In this document: piece after piece, positions 26,899 to 39,200 of the stretch
How positions within the stretch are numbered: position 1 is the stretch's first letter
How the letters are laid out: the number at the start of each line of letters is the position of its first letter
From: Larimichthys crocea
Taxonomy: Eukaryota; Chordata; Actinopteri; Sciaenidae
Assembly: GCF_000972845.2 (NCBI RefSeq)
Contig: NC_040029.1
Span: 1,183,332-1,247,331 of the forward strand
Direction: 5' to 3'
Length of the DNA stretch: 64,000 bases
Position numbers and translations under genes: made by a program
Notes under the pieces: generated by a model
Databases searched by the model: none
What the model saw: the letters and a program-made list of their open reading frames with translations, nothing else
Told to the model about the DNA's origin: nothing

Positions 26899-29800
26899 CC
26901 CAAAAATCCTTTACTGCTATGCAACCCACAGCTTTCCATCCAGATACAGCTTTGTCTCTGTCTTTTCCCTCCAAATGACAACAACTGTGTTAGTCTGTCA
27001 CACCGCATTGTTCTTTTTTTAGAGATGAAAACCAAAGCAAAAACACTCTAACATCCATTGAACTACAAAGAACATCAAGAAATAGCAGTAAATAGATTTC
27101 CCCAGGGGCAGGAGCACGGTAACATAAGCTGAGTGTCGAGACAAATGAAGCTTTATTCTGGAATAATGGAAAACAATACTGAGCTGATCAAACTACAGAT
27201 GAGGCACAAAGGTGAGTGTGAGTGTATGTACTAACAGTACTTCCAGAATCCATTTCCAGTGTGTAGTTTCTGGGGTTACTGTTGGCTACGAGTAGCTCCA
27301 GAGTCTTAGCTGTTGGATTAACCAGGGGAATGGTCTGCCTGGTCCACCTGACGCACACACAGACACAGACATAAGTCACAGACATGCAAATGTGAAGTAT
27401 ATTGGACTGATGGATTAGCACGTAATGGCACCCTGGGTTAGGGGTGAAGTGCTTTGGTCAGGGGTAACTCAGCAGTGCCCAGCAGTCCAGACTCCATACT
27501 GTGCTCTGTGAAGAGACCACCCTCCGGTTCTCAAGTCCCTACTGACTGAGCTACTGCCGCCCATCTGTGCTCTGTTTTTGTGTGCGCATGCATTCCTAGC
27601 CAATAACCCTGCAGTGTGTTGGTGTGTGTGCACCTACTTGCCCAGCTGACAGCAGGCCTGTGGTAGCGTGAAGACTGGAGGAGGAAGGGCATAAAGCTCC
27701 AGTTGATACCAGAACTCCCCCACCAGCTCTGAGTGGAACAGAACACTGGCAGAAAACACACACTTATGTAAATGCTGAGTGCTGTATTTGTACCATACAC
27801 TCATAACGTTGTTCAGAATCAACAAATATATGAGGGGCCGTTCAAGACATTATTCATTCTGGCCATGCCTGACAGCTGGATCTAACCAGTTTTTTTCACG
27901 CACTGAGTGTCTGACACTTTTTTGCTGTATTTCATAAAATAAATAAAGGTAGTAGTGGTATAAATAATATTACAAATTAAGCTACACACACACACACAAA
28001 CGCTCTCCCCATATGTATGTGAGAGTGAGAATGTACTGTATGTGTGTGAGAGAGCCAGAATAAATAATGTCCTGAACGGCCCCTCATACAAATAAGTAGC
28101 TGCATATATTCCATTAACAATCTCTCCTCCCCGCCCAGGATGATTAGTCTTACCTGCCTGTGCTCTTTCCCACTCTGCCAGGGGAGAACGTTGCTTTGTA
28201 GGTGAGCGTCTTACGTGGGGGAATTGAAACAGTGTTGGCCCCCTTTAGGTCATCTCCTTCCAGGTACACGTCCAGCACAAGCAGCTCCTCTTGTGAGTTG
28301 TTGACAGGAATCTCTATGGTAACCGAGCTCTGGGAACACAACAATTCAAAGATGACTCCTGTTTCTACCTTTTCTTGTGATGTTCTGATGGTCTTTTGAA
28401 GTATAGAGGAAAGATTAATGTTCATGTAACAGTGGCCAGCAGCAGCAGAAACACTTCTTTATGGCCTGCATGTTAGAAATTTAATAACAATCCTAAAGTG
28501 ATTTTATTCACTGTGCTTTAGTATGGGTCAGATAGCCATCTACAGCACACTACATCGGCCTCATCTGATCTCTAACCACTAGACCTCCACTCCCATTTAG
28601 AGTGAATCAGTGTAACTATAGTAACTAGAAGATGATGACATGTGTGTAATTAGGCCACAGCTTCAGCGTGTCATTGTACAATAAAATGTTTTTATTACTC
28701 TGCTTTAATTATTAATTATCTGCAGCCCCTGATGCACACACATAAAACTTGTATTGTGGTACACTGCTGTACTCTTAACAGATGAAAAAATGTGACACTG
28801 AGTGTGTGTGTGTGTGTATGTGTGTGTGCTTTTGCTGCTGCACTTTGTCAACATTTCAGCTGTAAAAATTGAGGCCTGAGGGTGGATATTTACTCAGGAT
28901 TTGTAAGACTTTTAGGCGCTAAACAGTCAAATTGAGTTTGTCCTTATTTACTAAAAGACCACACTGAGGTTCTGCAAAGGTAGTGACACAACTAAAAATT
29001 GTGTTTTCCTGTTTAGAGGTAGCTTCAGGCATCACCAGACTAATTCGCAAATGCAAATGAAACATCATGAGCTCTGCGGATTCGTCTACTTCCCAGACTA
29101 GTTCAGAAGTTCAAAATATGGACATTAATATAAATAACCTCTGCAAGTGACTTTTCACTGCGGCAGAGGAAATGGTTGCACTGCTTTATCAAAAACACAG
29201 AGGGGGAGATAGACGAGCCATGTCCGAATGGAGAGAGAAAGACAGGCAAACACAAAAGTTGCATGAAGTTACTCTGCTGAAGTTCTCCATAATACAAGAC
29301 TGAAGACAAGAGCAGCAACATTTCAGTTTCCCTCAGTGAACCAGTTTATTTTTCCTGACTTTTAAAGCTCTAGTAGCAGTAGGCCACTGCATTTTTTGTT
29401 CACAGTAATAATCTAATCTACAGAGATGAAATGTTTTACCAAAAATCCCCCACATTATTTTAATGTCAGTTATTCACTGTTTTTTTTTTTTATTTGAGTT
29501 GACACCATTCAGTCATATACAGCATATAAACTGAAGATGAATGCACTCTTGCAACTTCAAAAGTGTCTTCTCCTCAACAAATACTAAGTCGTTTTTGTGA
29601 TATGAGAAAAAACCTGTCACAAAGTCTAACAAGTCCTATTTGTAGCAAATGAGATAAACTGCAGCTGTGCTTATTCACTATTCTATACTTTGAAGTGAAA
29701 ATGTGGTGATGCAAAGGTTTTGCCACTTGTCTGAGTTTTCAGAGCTTACCTGCGTTGCACACTGAACACTTATGACCTTGTTGGCTGCTGCCGGCTCACA

Positions 29801-30437
29801 AATGATCTCTAGAGAGTAATGCACTTCATAGCGTCCAAGTCCATTTCCTGGATGACATACACACATATATAAATACAGTATAAATGCAAACATGTACGGA
29901 GCTGTAAATGCTTTATATGGTGCAGCACTAAGCTTACCTTTGTGTTTATCTGCCTCTTGGGTGTCATCAATTTCTAGAAATGACAGAGAGCCTGCAGAAG
30001 TGATGGATCACATAGTTTTTTTCGTTGATTGATTTATGTAATCATTAACGTGTAACTACCCAAACAAACATACTGTAGATTAATACACAAATATACAGTA
30101 GAAATACATGCATCACTTACACTGCACAGTACAAGGTAAAACCACAGCATTCAAAGCAGACATTTAGGCACCAAGACTGTATTAGTCTGAGTGCATCTGT
30201 TTAAGCAAATGCAATGAATCAGAGTAAACAAATTAAGCTGACATCAGACTGCAGCTGCCTTCCACGTCATGTACCAACACACAGTGGGTGAAAAAAAAAA
30301 AGGAATCACCTGTCTGTTTCCCTCGTTTCCATGGTGACACAGCCAGGGTGTACGGAGCACTGTGACCAGGTTTAATCTCAAGGGAGGGCGCGGCAGTTAC
30401 AAAAGATAGGTCTGTCACCACCTGTGTCCATGAATGT

Positions 30438-30481
<44 letters not shown>

Positions 30482-33400
30482 GACAGAGAAGAACCACAAA
30501 TACAGAGGAAACAGGACACACACACAGAATTTAATTACTTCACTTGTAAATGGCTCAAAATATACACAGAAGCCAGACAGTCAAGACTGCAAGGACATTC
30601 TAATAATATAATAATTCTGCGACTGCATTTTGTGTTCTCTCTTAGTTATCATAAGTAAGTATGATTTAAGGTCCATGGTCCCTTTAATTGCTTTTCATAG
30701 TGTTGATATAATATACTGACACAACTTCTACTTCTCAGAGATGTCCTTCTGCCTGACAGTTGCTCCACTACTGTCATTCAGACATTCATGTTCCCAGAGG
30801 ATGAACCCTGCTGACTTTGGTTATCCCCTGATTCTTCAGCTGGTGTTACCAGCAGGTCAAGCTTTTTACTCATCTTGTGAAATATTTAACAACCTACTTG
30901 ATGGATTGGCACAAGATTTTGTACAGACATTCATGGTTATCTGATGATGTATTCCAATGATTTGATTTTGTCCAATAATTGTATTTATGCCCAAATACTT
31001 GCCCCTGTACTAACGAATGAATAATTCTCAGCTGTACTTTGTGTTAAGTCATGCTAACATGCTAAACACAAAACACTGCTTTGCATGCTTATGTTGTCAC
31101 TGTGTACAGCGTCACAAGTAAAGCATTACAGAGCCGTTAGCATGGGTGTAGACTCATAGTCTTGTCTATACATTGGTTTTAGAAGAGTCCTTTGTAAATG
31201 TGCAACCTTCTTAGCAAAGTTCCAGTAAGTGTGGCAGTTATTTATATGTGTGCTTATACCTTGAGAGTGACTTTGTTCTGGCTGTAGTTGGGGACATCCA
31301 GCCGTGTGTGTGTGGTTTGACCTACAGGGCAACGTAACACCACATGGTCCACAGGCAGGGGGTGCTCTCCGACTCCTCTGAGGGTAAACACGTGCTCAGT
31401 CCCGTCGCAGTCATTATGTAAGGACAGCTTGCCCTGTGGGGGTAGAGATAAACTGGTGTTCAGTGTTGTGTGCACACAGCACAGTCAATGGCAAGCGGAG
31501 TCTCGGCTGCAGTCAAGTCACACTGCCACATTGGCTGATTACAGAGGCCACTGTAGGGCAAACACATGTTTTGGATTCAAGTCTAAAATGCATTCAACCG
31601 CACCACACTAGATGGTATTCCCTGCACAACAATATGTCTTACTGTTTTGATTGTGTGCATAAAACACACATAAGCCTCTTTTAGTGGTTAATTTTACTGA
31701 CTGCACACAAGGATCTAACATATCTAAATCCTCAGAAAACTAGGTTATTAATGCTATGCATGTGTTGTGTGATAGGCAGGCAACTAGACAGGCAAACACA
31801 CCAACACAAGACTAATAGAGAAGAACCGCAAGCGTCTCCTGCAGCAGCCACAACGGTGTTAATGCTCCGCCCACTACTTCTCTCAGAAATGCAGTGGTGG
31901 TTCAGTGGTAGAATTCTCGCCTGCCATGCGGGGGCCAGCTGCGGATACCTGTAACGCTCTGACAGCCAATCAGAATGTAGTATTTTCTTGCTCGCTGTCC
32001 TTGGTACTAAATTTTGCTTTCTCTGGCAATTGTACTTAGCTGCTGCACCAGTTGTTTAAAATTTCAAGTTTAAATGTACACCATTTTAGTATGAAATAGT
32101 ATTATATGTAACATTAAATTTAAAAATACTTTTTATAAAGGAATATATATATTATTACACTGCAAAAATAAACAATTGTGACTGATATTTTGTTTTATGA
32201 ACAAAAAAGTATAGTAGTACTTCATAGTATAAATAGTATCATCATATTTGACCTATTATTCATAATGAAAATAAGTTGGGCCAGTTATGAAATCAAGTAA
32301 AACAAGGTATTTCATTAGAAATCAATGTCTTATTAAATCTGTTGTACCTTCAGTGAAGTTTAGAAAGGGCTAAAACAAGTATAACTTAGAAATTAGAAAT
32401 TAACTTAGGGAGAAGTTGTGGAAAAATAATCAAAACAAGAAGGACTAACAACAAGTAGAAAATAAGTTAAAAAGTGTCTGAGTTCTCAAGCATAGATCCT
32501 ACACAAGAAATATACAACAAGATTGATTAGAAATATATAAGATCAATTAGAAATATTAAGAAGATCAATTGGAAATGTATACAAAGAAATAACACAATCA
32601 AATAGATCTAGTGCACACAGCTGCAGTTAGATTAGGAACCTAAAAAAGTTAAGGGCATGTAGTGGCCAAAATTATTAGAACACTTGGATAGAGCCATCAT
32701 GAGGAGATTCAGCTTGTTTTACTGTCTTGAGATGCAGTCCAAGCACTGTGTGCACACTTTAGACCGTCATGATGCCACCAATTCACACCAGAAGAAGAGG
32801 AGAAGTAGAAAAAAGAAACTTTCAGTCAGACAAGTGAAGGATCTCAAAATTCTCAGTCTTAAGGACCGAAGAAAGACCTCACGAGAACTGCGTGACGAGA
32901 TCAACATCCATCCAAACCAATAAAAAACTGAAAAGACACCAAATGCCTCTTGAAGAAACAGACTGTTCCTCCTGAGAACACTTGGAGCCTTCAGTGTGTG
33001 TAACAGGTTCCTCCAGATCTTTTACCAGTCTAAAGTAGCCAGTGCTCTGTTCTTTGCCGTGGTGTGCTGGGATAGAAGCATCAAGCCTGGCAAAGCCAGC
33101 AGACTTGACAAGTTCTGTGGTCGGGCTTGAACTAGACAGCCTGAAGGCAGAGAGCAGGATGAAGGACAAGATCAAAGCCATCCTGGACCATGAACTTCTC
33201 TCACCCTCCCACCGTCATGACAAGCTGTGGCAGCGCCGGATTATTCCACCCAGATGCAAATGAGCATTTCAGGTGCTCACTTTTGCCCGCTGCCATCACA
33301 CCGAGCAACAGCAGACCAGAGACTATGACATCACTCAGACCGACCATCTTATGTCCCGCAATATACTATGGTATGTATCCAATATGTTATAATGTCTTAT

Positions 33401-36171
33401 TACATGCTATTATTTATTTGTATATTAAGTAAGTATCATTTATTCATGTTTTACATTTACTATATGTGCTGACTCTGCTTCTATTAATCACACCACTGTC
33501 ACTTTACCTCGTAATTTTGTCTTTCATTTTTTTTCTTTCTATTTTCATTATAGTTCTGCTATTATTTATTTTTTACTTTCTCTATTTATGTGTACTTAAC
33601 TCTGTCCTTGTGTTTCTGCAATAACTGAATTTTCCCCTCTGGGAGTCTAATAAATATGGCATTTACTAACTAAAGGAAAATAAATACAGTAATATTTGTG
33701 TGTCTGTATGCAGTGTAGGTGGTAAAAACACCCTCCGTATGTAGATATACAGATAAAAAAAATGTAAATGTATAAAAATTATGTTTTTTATGTCATTTTC
33801 TTTGTTTATTAACAACAATTTAGTTATGTATGTGTATATTTATTAATAAATTATTGTGGAAATGTGTAAGATAAATGAGAGAAAATGAATTAACTACTTG
33901 AAGAATGTAAAAAACATTTCTTTGTACTGTTCAGTATTCTTATTAAGGGAAGTGTTCATTCATCACTCTAAAGGATCAGCTACCAAACTAAATTTCCGGG
34001 CACTGATATCGAAAAGCTGTTTCTCGTGAAGAGAAATCTCAGATGGAGTAAAAAATACAAAAATCTGTCGTGCAAAGCACTGGAAGATGATGCTGTGCCA
34101 CAGAGGAAGCTTCAATTCCCAGATATTATCTTAACAGCGACACAGGCCAGATAGTGTGCTGCTGTGCTGCTGATCGAGATAAGTGCTCGTACTTGAGCTG
34201 ACTGTTTCCTGAGAGGATGGAATGGAGGAGGCTAATGAGAAGACAGGCCAAATATGAGGGCTTGGAGGATGAGTATCGGTAGCAGGAGATTTTCAGAGTG
34301 GGCCTTCTCCTAAGTGTTGATGATGCTGAATCACCGTGAATACACAGTAACTCAAGACCAGCACACGGTAAAGACTGCATGGTCTATCCGGGAGTGTATA
34401 ACAAGCAAATTAAAAAGCAAGAATGTGACAAAAGAAGACATATGGAAAGAAAGAAACAAAAAACCCACAACAATAAAATCATTACCATGACAATGCATTG
34501 TGCAGATGGGTGAAAGGTGAGGGGGTAGCACGCTTTTGTCCCTGCTGGCACATTCACAACCTTTGGGCCGGAGAATCCTTCACCACACACCACAGCTTGC
34601 ATTTTCCAGTCTCGGTGGGTCTCATTGTGCTGTGAGACACACAACCAACCATTATTTAACATTTTGGCAACAGTGTTTAGGTTTCTGTAAATTCAGTCTA
34701 ATCAGTTTCTTATTATGGAGGCAATATTACTCATCATTCATAATTAATCCAATGCTTTTAACTCAGTCCTTAATAAGCAGCACACACAGCCTCTGTAGCC
34801 TCTCACCAGTGGTATGTCTTGCGTGACTGAACGGTGAGCTGGTGAACTGAAGTCCAAGTGGACTGATTCTCTCTGTGGTAACAAGATTTGTAACATAAAA
34901 CCCAGGAACCCACAATCAATCCCACATTTACTAATACACCATTTACAGGTTTAGCTCATATCTACCTGTGAAGCAACCAGTGCCTCCAGCATATAGACCC
35001 TGGTATCATACCAAGACCTCAGAACCACCTGACATGTGAATTGGCCTACTGAGTCAGCCTGGAACCTTAATGGGATGTCCACACAGCCACAATCTGTTGA
35101 ACAGAGGCATTAGGATATACAGGGACAGGAGTAGGTGGACAAAGCAGTCGACAGTTGCATAAGTAGATGATATAAAAATATGTGAAACTCTTGGGGCATT
35201 TCAGTCATAGGAACTTTTACTTTTGGGGAATGTTTCCGCTGTTTCCAAAATACATTTCCTGTAAAAAAAAAAATAAAAATAAAAAAAAAAGTTCTAGGAG
35301 TCTCTGCGGGTAGTACTTTCCAAAGTTTTTGTTACTATGGCAATAGAGTTTTTGTAGGGCTGAATGTTGCTGCTTACGTGCTATTAACTATTAATAATCA
35401 TGGATCGCTTATCAGTAAAGCCTCAAATGTATCCTAGTGCCCAATCACTGCAAAAAAAATCCCTTCAGCCCCAGAAAGATTTTCCCAGACCAGTATCGCA
35501 AAGGAGACATCCAAACAACCTTTAATAGGACAGCTTCTTGACCTGCAGAGAAGGTCAAGAAGGTCAAAAAGGTCAGGTGGGGCCGGGATGGAAAAACATC
35601 AATGCACAAGTCAGAAATAAACCTGGCTAGAAAGCTTTTTCGAGATGAGAGTGAAACAAGTGAACAAGAGGAAAAACACAGGGGTTCTGGCAGCTTTCTG
35701 ACATAACACACACAGTAGACAGAAAGCTGTAAATATTCTGAGGGTTTTGGTTCCTTGTGTGTTAAAATTGCTCCTAAACACTATTATTTATTTATTATGT
35801 CAAAATCAATCATCAGTCTAATTTGCCTGATCTTGAAGGTTCTTCAGTTACCACTGAAACACAAACAAGAGTCTCGTCCTGTGCTGAGAAGAAATAAAGT
35901 ATGACCTGGTCACACTGGAATTCAGGTATTTATGTGTGTACCTGCAGGATTCTCCCATGGTAAGCTGGTGTCTTCTTTTATAGGTATTGTAACAGTACTG
36001 GGTAAGGCAAAGTACTGTGGCAAAGAAACCTCCACACTGTATTCAACTTCTTTACTGTGCTCAACACCTCTCAGCAGCATGGCCTAACAGGAGACAGAAG
36101 AAGAAGAAGAAGAAGAAGAGGTACCATCAAGCAAAAATGGACAACAAGGAAAACATCTCACAGTCACTGTC

Positions 36172-36203
<32 letters not shown>

Positions 36204-39200
36204 ACCTGTTGTTTGAGGAGCTTGCGAGCAGCTGTGGTTGCTCTCACGGTGCTGCTGTGCAAAGTGTGTGTCAGTATTCGCCTCCTGTGTTCGTCAGCAT
36301 TCATGCTGTTCTGACCCCAGATGGCCAGAGCTTGCTCCCAGGCCATATTGATCAGCGGCACACGCACTACCTCCTCACACAACTGCCCGATCTGGCAGCA
36401 TATTCTTAGTACTGATACACACACAGCTGGGTCTACTGGGGGAGAAAAGAAATCAATGTTTGTATTGTTTGATTCACCTTTCGATATAAATACACTGGAT
36501 GTGCTCTTTTCATGTTGCCACCAAACGTGATGAGAAAATGACAGTAAACAATATCTGTACTGAGCAAAATTATGCTCAAAATATATAACATAAGATTACA
36601 AAGATATTTGCATTCATATGTTTAATGATTAGTTGATGTGGAGTGGTGGGTTAATTCATGGAAAAACAGCTGCTGTGATAACACTGAATTTATTTGGATC
36701 ATGCTCTGATGCTCTGAAATGTTTTATGACCAACATTCAGGTGATAGTTTTCATACCGGAGTTGTTGGGGATGGAGACGATGTTTGAACTGGGCCTGGCA
36801 GAGAGAGGTGAAGGAAAAGGCATCTCTGCTGTGGCTTTTATCATGTAGATCATGTCTCCCACCTAGAAGGACACCAAGACAAACACGGTTGTGAAGAAAT
36901 GACGGTCACTATATTTGGAAACCATCTATAATCAAATAGATCCAAAAGCCATTCCCATAATGAACTCTGTCTTATCCTATCTTATCTTATTGCACTACTT
37001 CAACAGAGCCAGAGATTATCAGGCATCAAATTGCACAAACAGGATGAAGATTTCATCAATTCATTTTCATTTAATTGAGTGTGCACTGCTTTCCTCTGTA
37101 GTTTGAGAAATTAGAAACGTATCTTCAGTAAGAGTTCACATCTGTCAGCAATTTCAGGAAATTGCCAGACACACACACACACACACACACACTGACCTGT
37201 GGGCAGACTAGCAGCACAGAACAGTACTTGGTGCCTGGGCAGAAGGGCAGGTACTGAATGTTCAGAGTGTCTGCTTGGCCTGACTTCAGACAAACACTCC
37301 TCACTGCACAGACAAACTCGTTGTCTTCACCATCTGGGAGCGCACACAAACACAAACATTCAGTATACAGACCATAACCGAGCAGACGTGAAGAAAGGTC
37401 GTATTAAACAGTAATTACGGCAGCACAGAGTTCAGAACATGTGTGCAATTTGTGTGTCTGTACTTACTGAGATCTGAGCATTTCTCTTCCATCTCCTCAC
37501 AGCTCTTGTCTGAAGTCATCTTCTCTAAGCTGAAAGAGGGAGGCCGAGGATAGAAACATCATAATCAGTCATATGGTGGATATATTAGACTACACAAGCT
37601 GATTCAGGTGCACCACAGATGACCTCAGTCCTCATAGTCAACTACTGATTAGGAGGAGGAGCTGGAATGCTTGGCTTTGAAGACGTCTCAGTTGGTGATG
37701 GATGCACACCAACCAGCTACTCATAATGACAACCCAGTACTCTCCTGAGGAACGACGTACTTTACCTCACCTCCCGACGCAGTGACTAGTGGGAGGAACA
37801 CCGTGTCTTTTTCTCAAATCAGCTCTGAGCTGCTTTCATGTACAGCTAGCATGGAAAGACTGAAATATCTTAAACAGCTGCGTGCTACCTGTTTTTCCCA
37901 ATTTCCCCAATTTCCAGTCTTTACGTGAGATATGAGAGCGGTATCGATCTTCTCATCCAACTCTCAGCAGGAAAGCTGAGAGCTGTCAAACCATTCCTTT
38001 AACTGTGTGTGTGTACTATGTGGAAATACAGTGTGTCTTTGATTGAGTTTGCGTGTCTGTGCGTGTGTGTGTGTGTGTATTAGCTGTCTGTGCTGTGACC
38101 GGTGTGTGTGTGTTACTTGGCCTTGGAGGAGGCCTGTTGAACGATGCTGTCTTTTTTCTTTTCAGGCTCCAGTGGGTTTAATGGAGACTCCACCAGCACC
38201 ACCCTAAACACAGGCACAGCAGAGAGATTTGAATTCAACAACGGGGCACAAAAATACACGCTGTTCCGAGTCTCTGTCTGGAGAACTGCACTGCTGTTGA
38301 ATTTTTTAAATATAATTTCTCAGTGCAGTGAGCACCGCAAACACAATCTAATTCATTCGCCTCCGTTGTACTAAATCTATTCAAACTAGAGATTCTACTG
38401 TATGTTATTGGTCATTTGGATGCACAGACCCTATAAAACTTCTACTATCATGTCAAATGGAGATTCCTAAGTCACAATCTGTGTACATGGATGTGTGCGT
38501 AGACGTAAACACCTACCTGAATGTTCCTTCTTTGTTGAAAGAGTTAGTTATGGGCACTTGGATCACTTTCAGCTGGTAGCATGGAGACTTACACTTGACA
38601 GTGCTCTAAGGCAGGGGAGACAGTTGGAGGCAGACAGTGTGTCATCTAGTTATCAGCCTTCAGAAGCACACTACACTCCAAACTATGGCTGATGTGTGTT
38701 AGACACAGCATGCCAGGAGTGATTCAGCCAGACAGACGGACAGTTAGCAAGCTATTAACAAATCAGTCAGTGAGGCTTGAAGCCACAGTCCATCACTTTA
38801 GTTAATTATACTTACTGTGGGGGTGATTTGACTGACGTGAGTCTTCAGATGGAAGGCGAGAGTGGTGCTGTGCAGGCCATAAGGAGAGCTGGAGATGAGC
38901 AGAAGGACTGCCTCCATGGGCTGCATGAAGGAGCAGCTGAACTGGACGGTCAGTTCAGTGCTCGCCCTGTGAAAATCCCCAGTCAACAGACAACGTTCGA
39001 ATAATTTAGCCTCCAGAATTCTCTCCACAGTGCTTTTAGAACTTATTTTATTGTTTCAACTCCCATTTTCAGGTTATGATAGTAATGAATCAGCAGAATT
39101 TGACTATTTTAAGGCATAATGGCATTGTCCTTAAAGACAGCGTTTCTGAGAGTAAAGCTTGGGATTCAAACTGGGACATGGGCTATTTTTATAGAGAGGT

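Larger units (their letters stand above)
23210..31433 (-). other. cfap47: CFAP47 exons 51-63, C-terminal ASH-like modules
   Basis: Exons: 31260-31433, 30310-30421, 29938-29991, 29750-29847, 28154-28329, 27638-27745, 27236-27347, 26745-26849, 25963-26113, 25791-25874, 25054-25177, 24219-24403, 23210-23384. Exon 57 needs the unusual donor GTTAGT at 27235 to stay in phase; the nearby GTACTG would break the frame. Exon 63 starts after GTGGACAG and ends at a GTGACA donor, so that the C-R-C-E junction with exon 64 is in frame. Exon 58 (105 nt) is flanked on both sides by CA/GT microsatellites. Confidence 0.82.
31434..34485. other. CFAP47 intron 50-51 (3 kb)
   Basis: Contains a truncated tRNA-Gly copy, a Tc1 N-terminal fragment and a LINE 3' fragment, described separately. 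A short AT-rich tandem array (AAGATCAATTAGAAATAT-like) lies near 32518-32580, and AT-rich unique sequence fills 33400-33960. Confidence 0.6.

Noticed and set aside
26668..27051. Overlapping open frames of 114-127 codons on both strands around 26.6-27.05 kb
   Set aside because: They are produced by the CA/GT microsatellites, which are open in several frames. Only the 105-nt CFAP47 exon inside is real.
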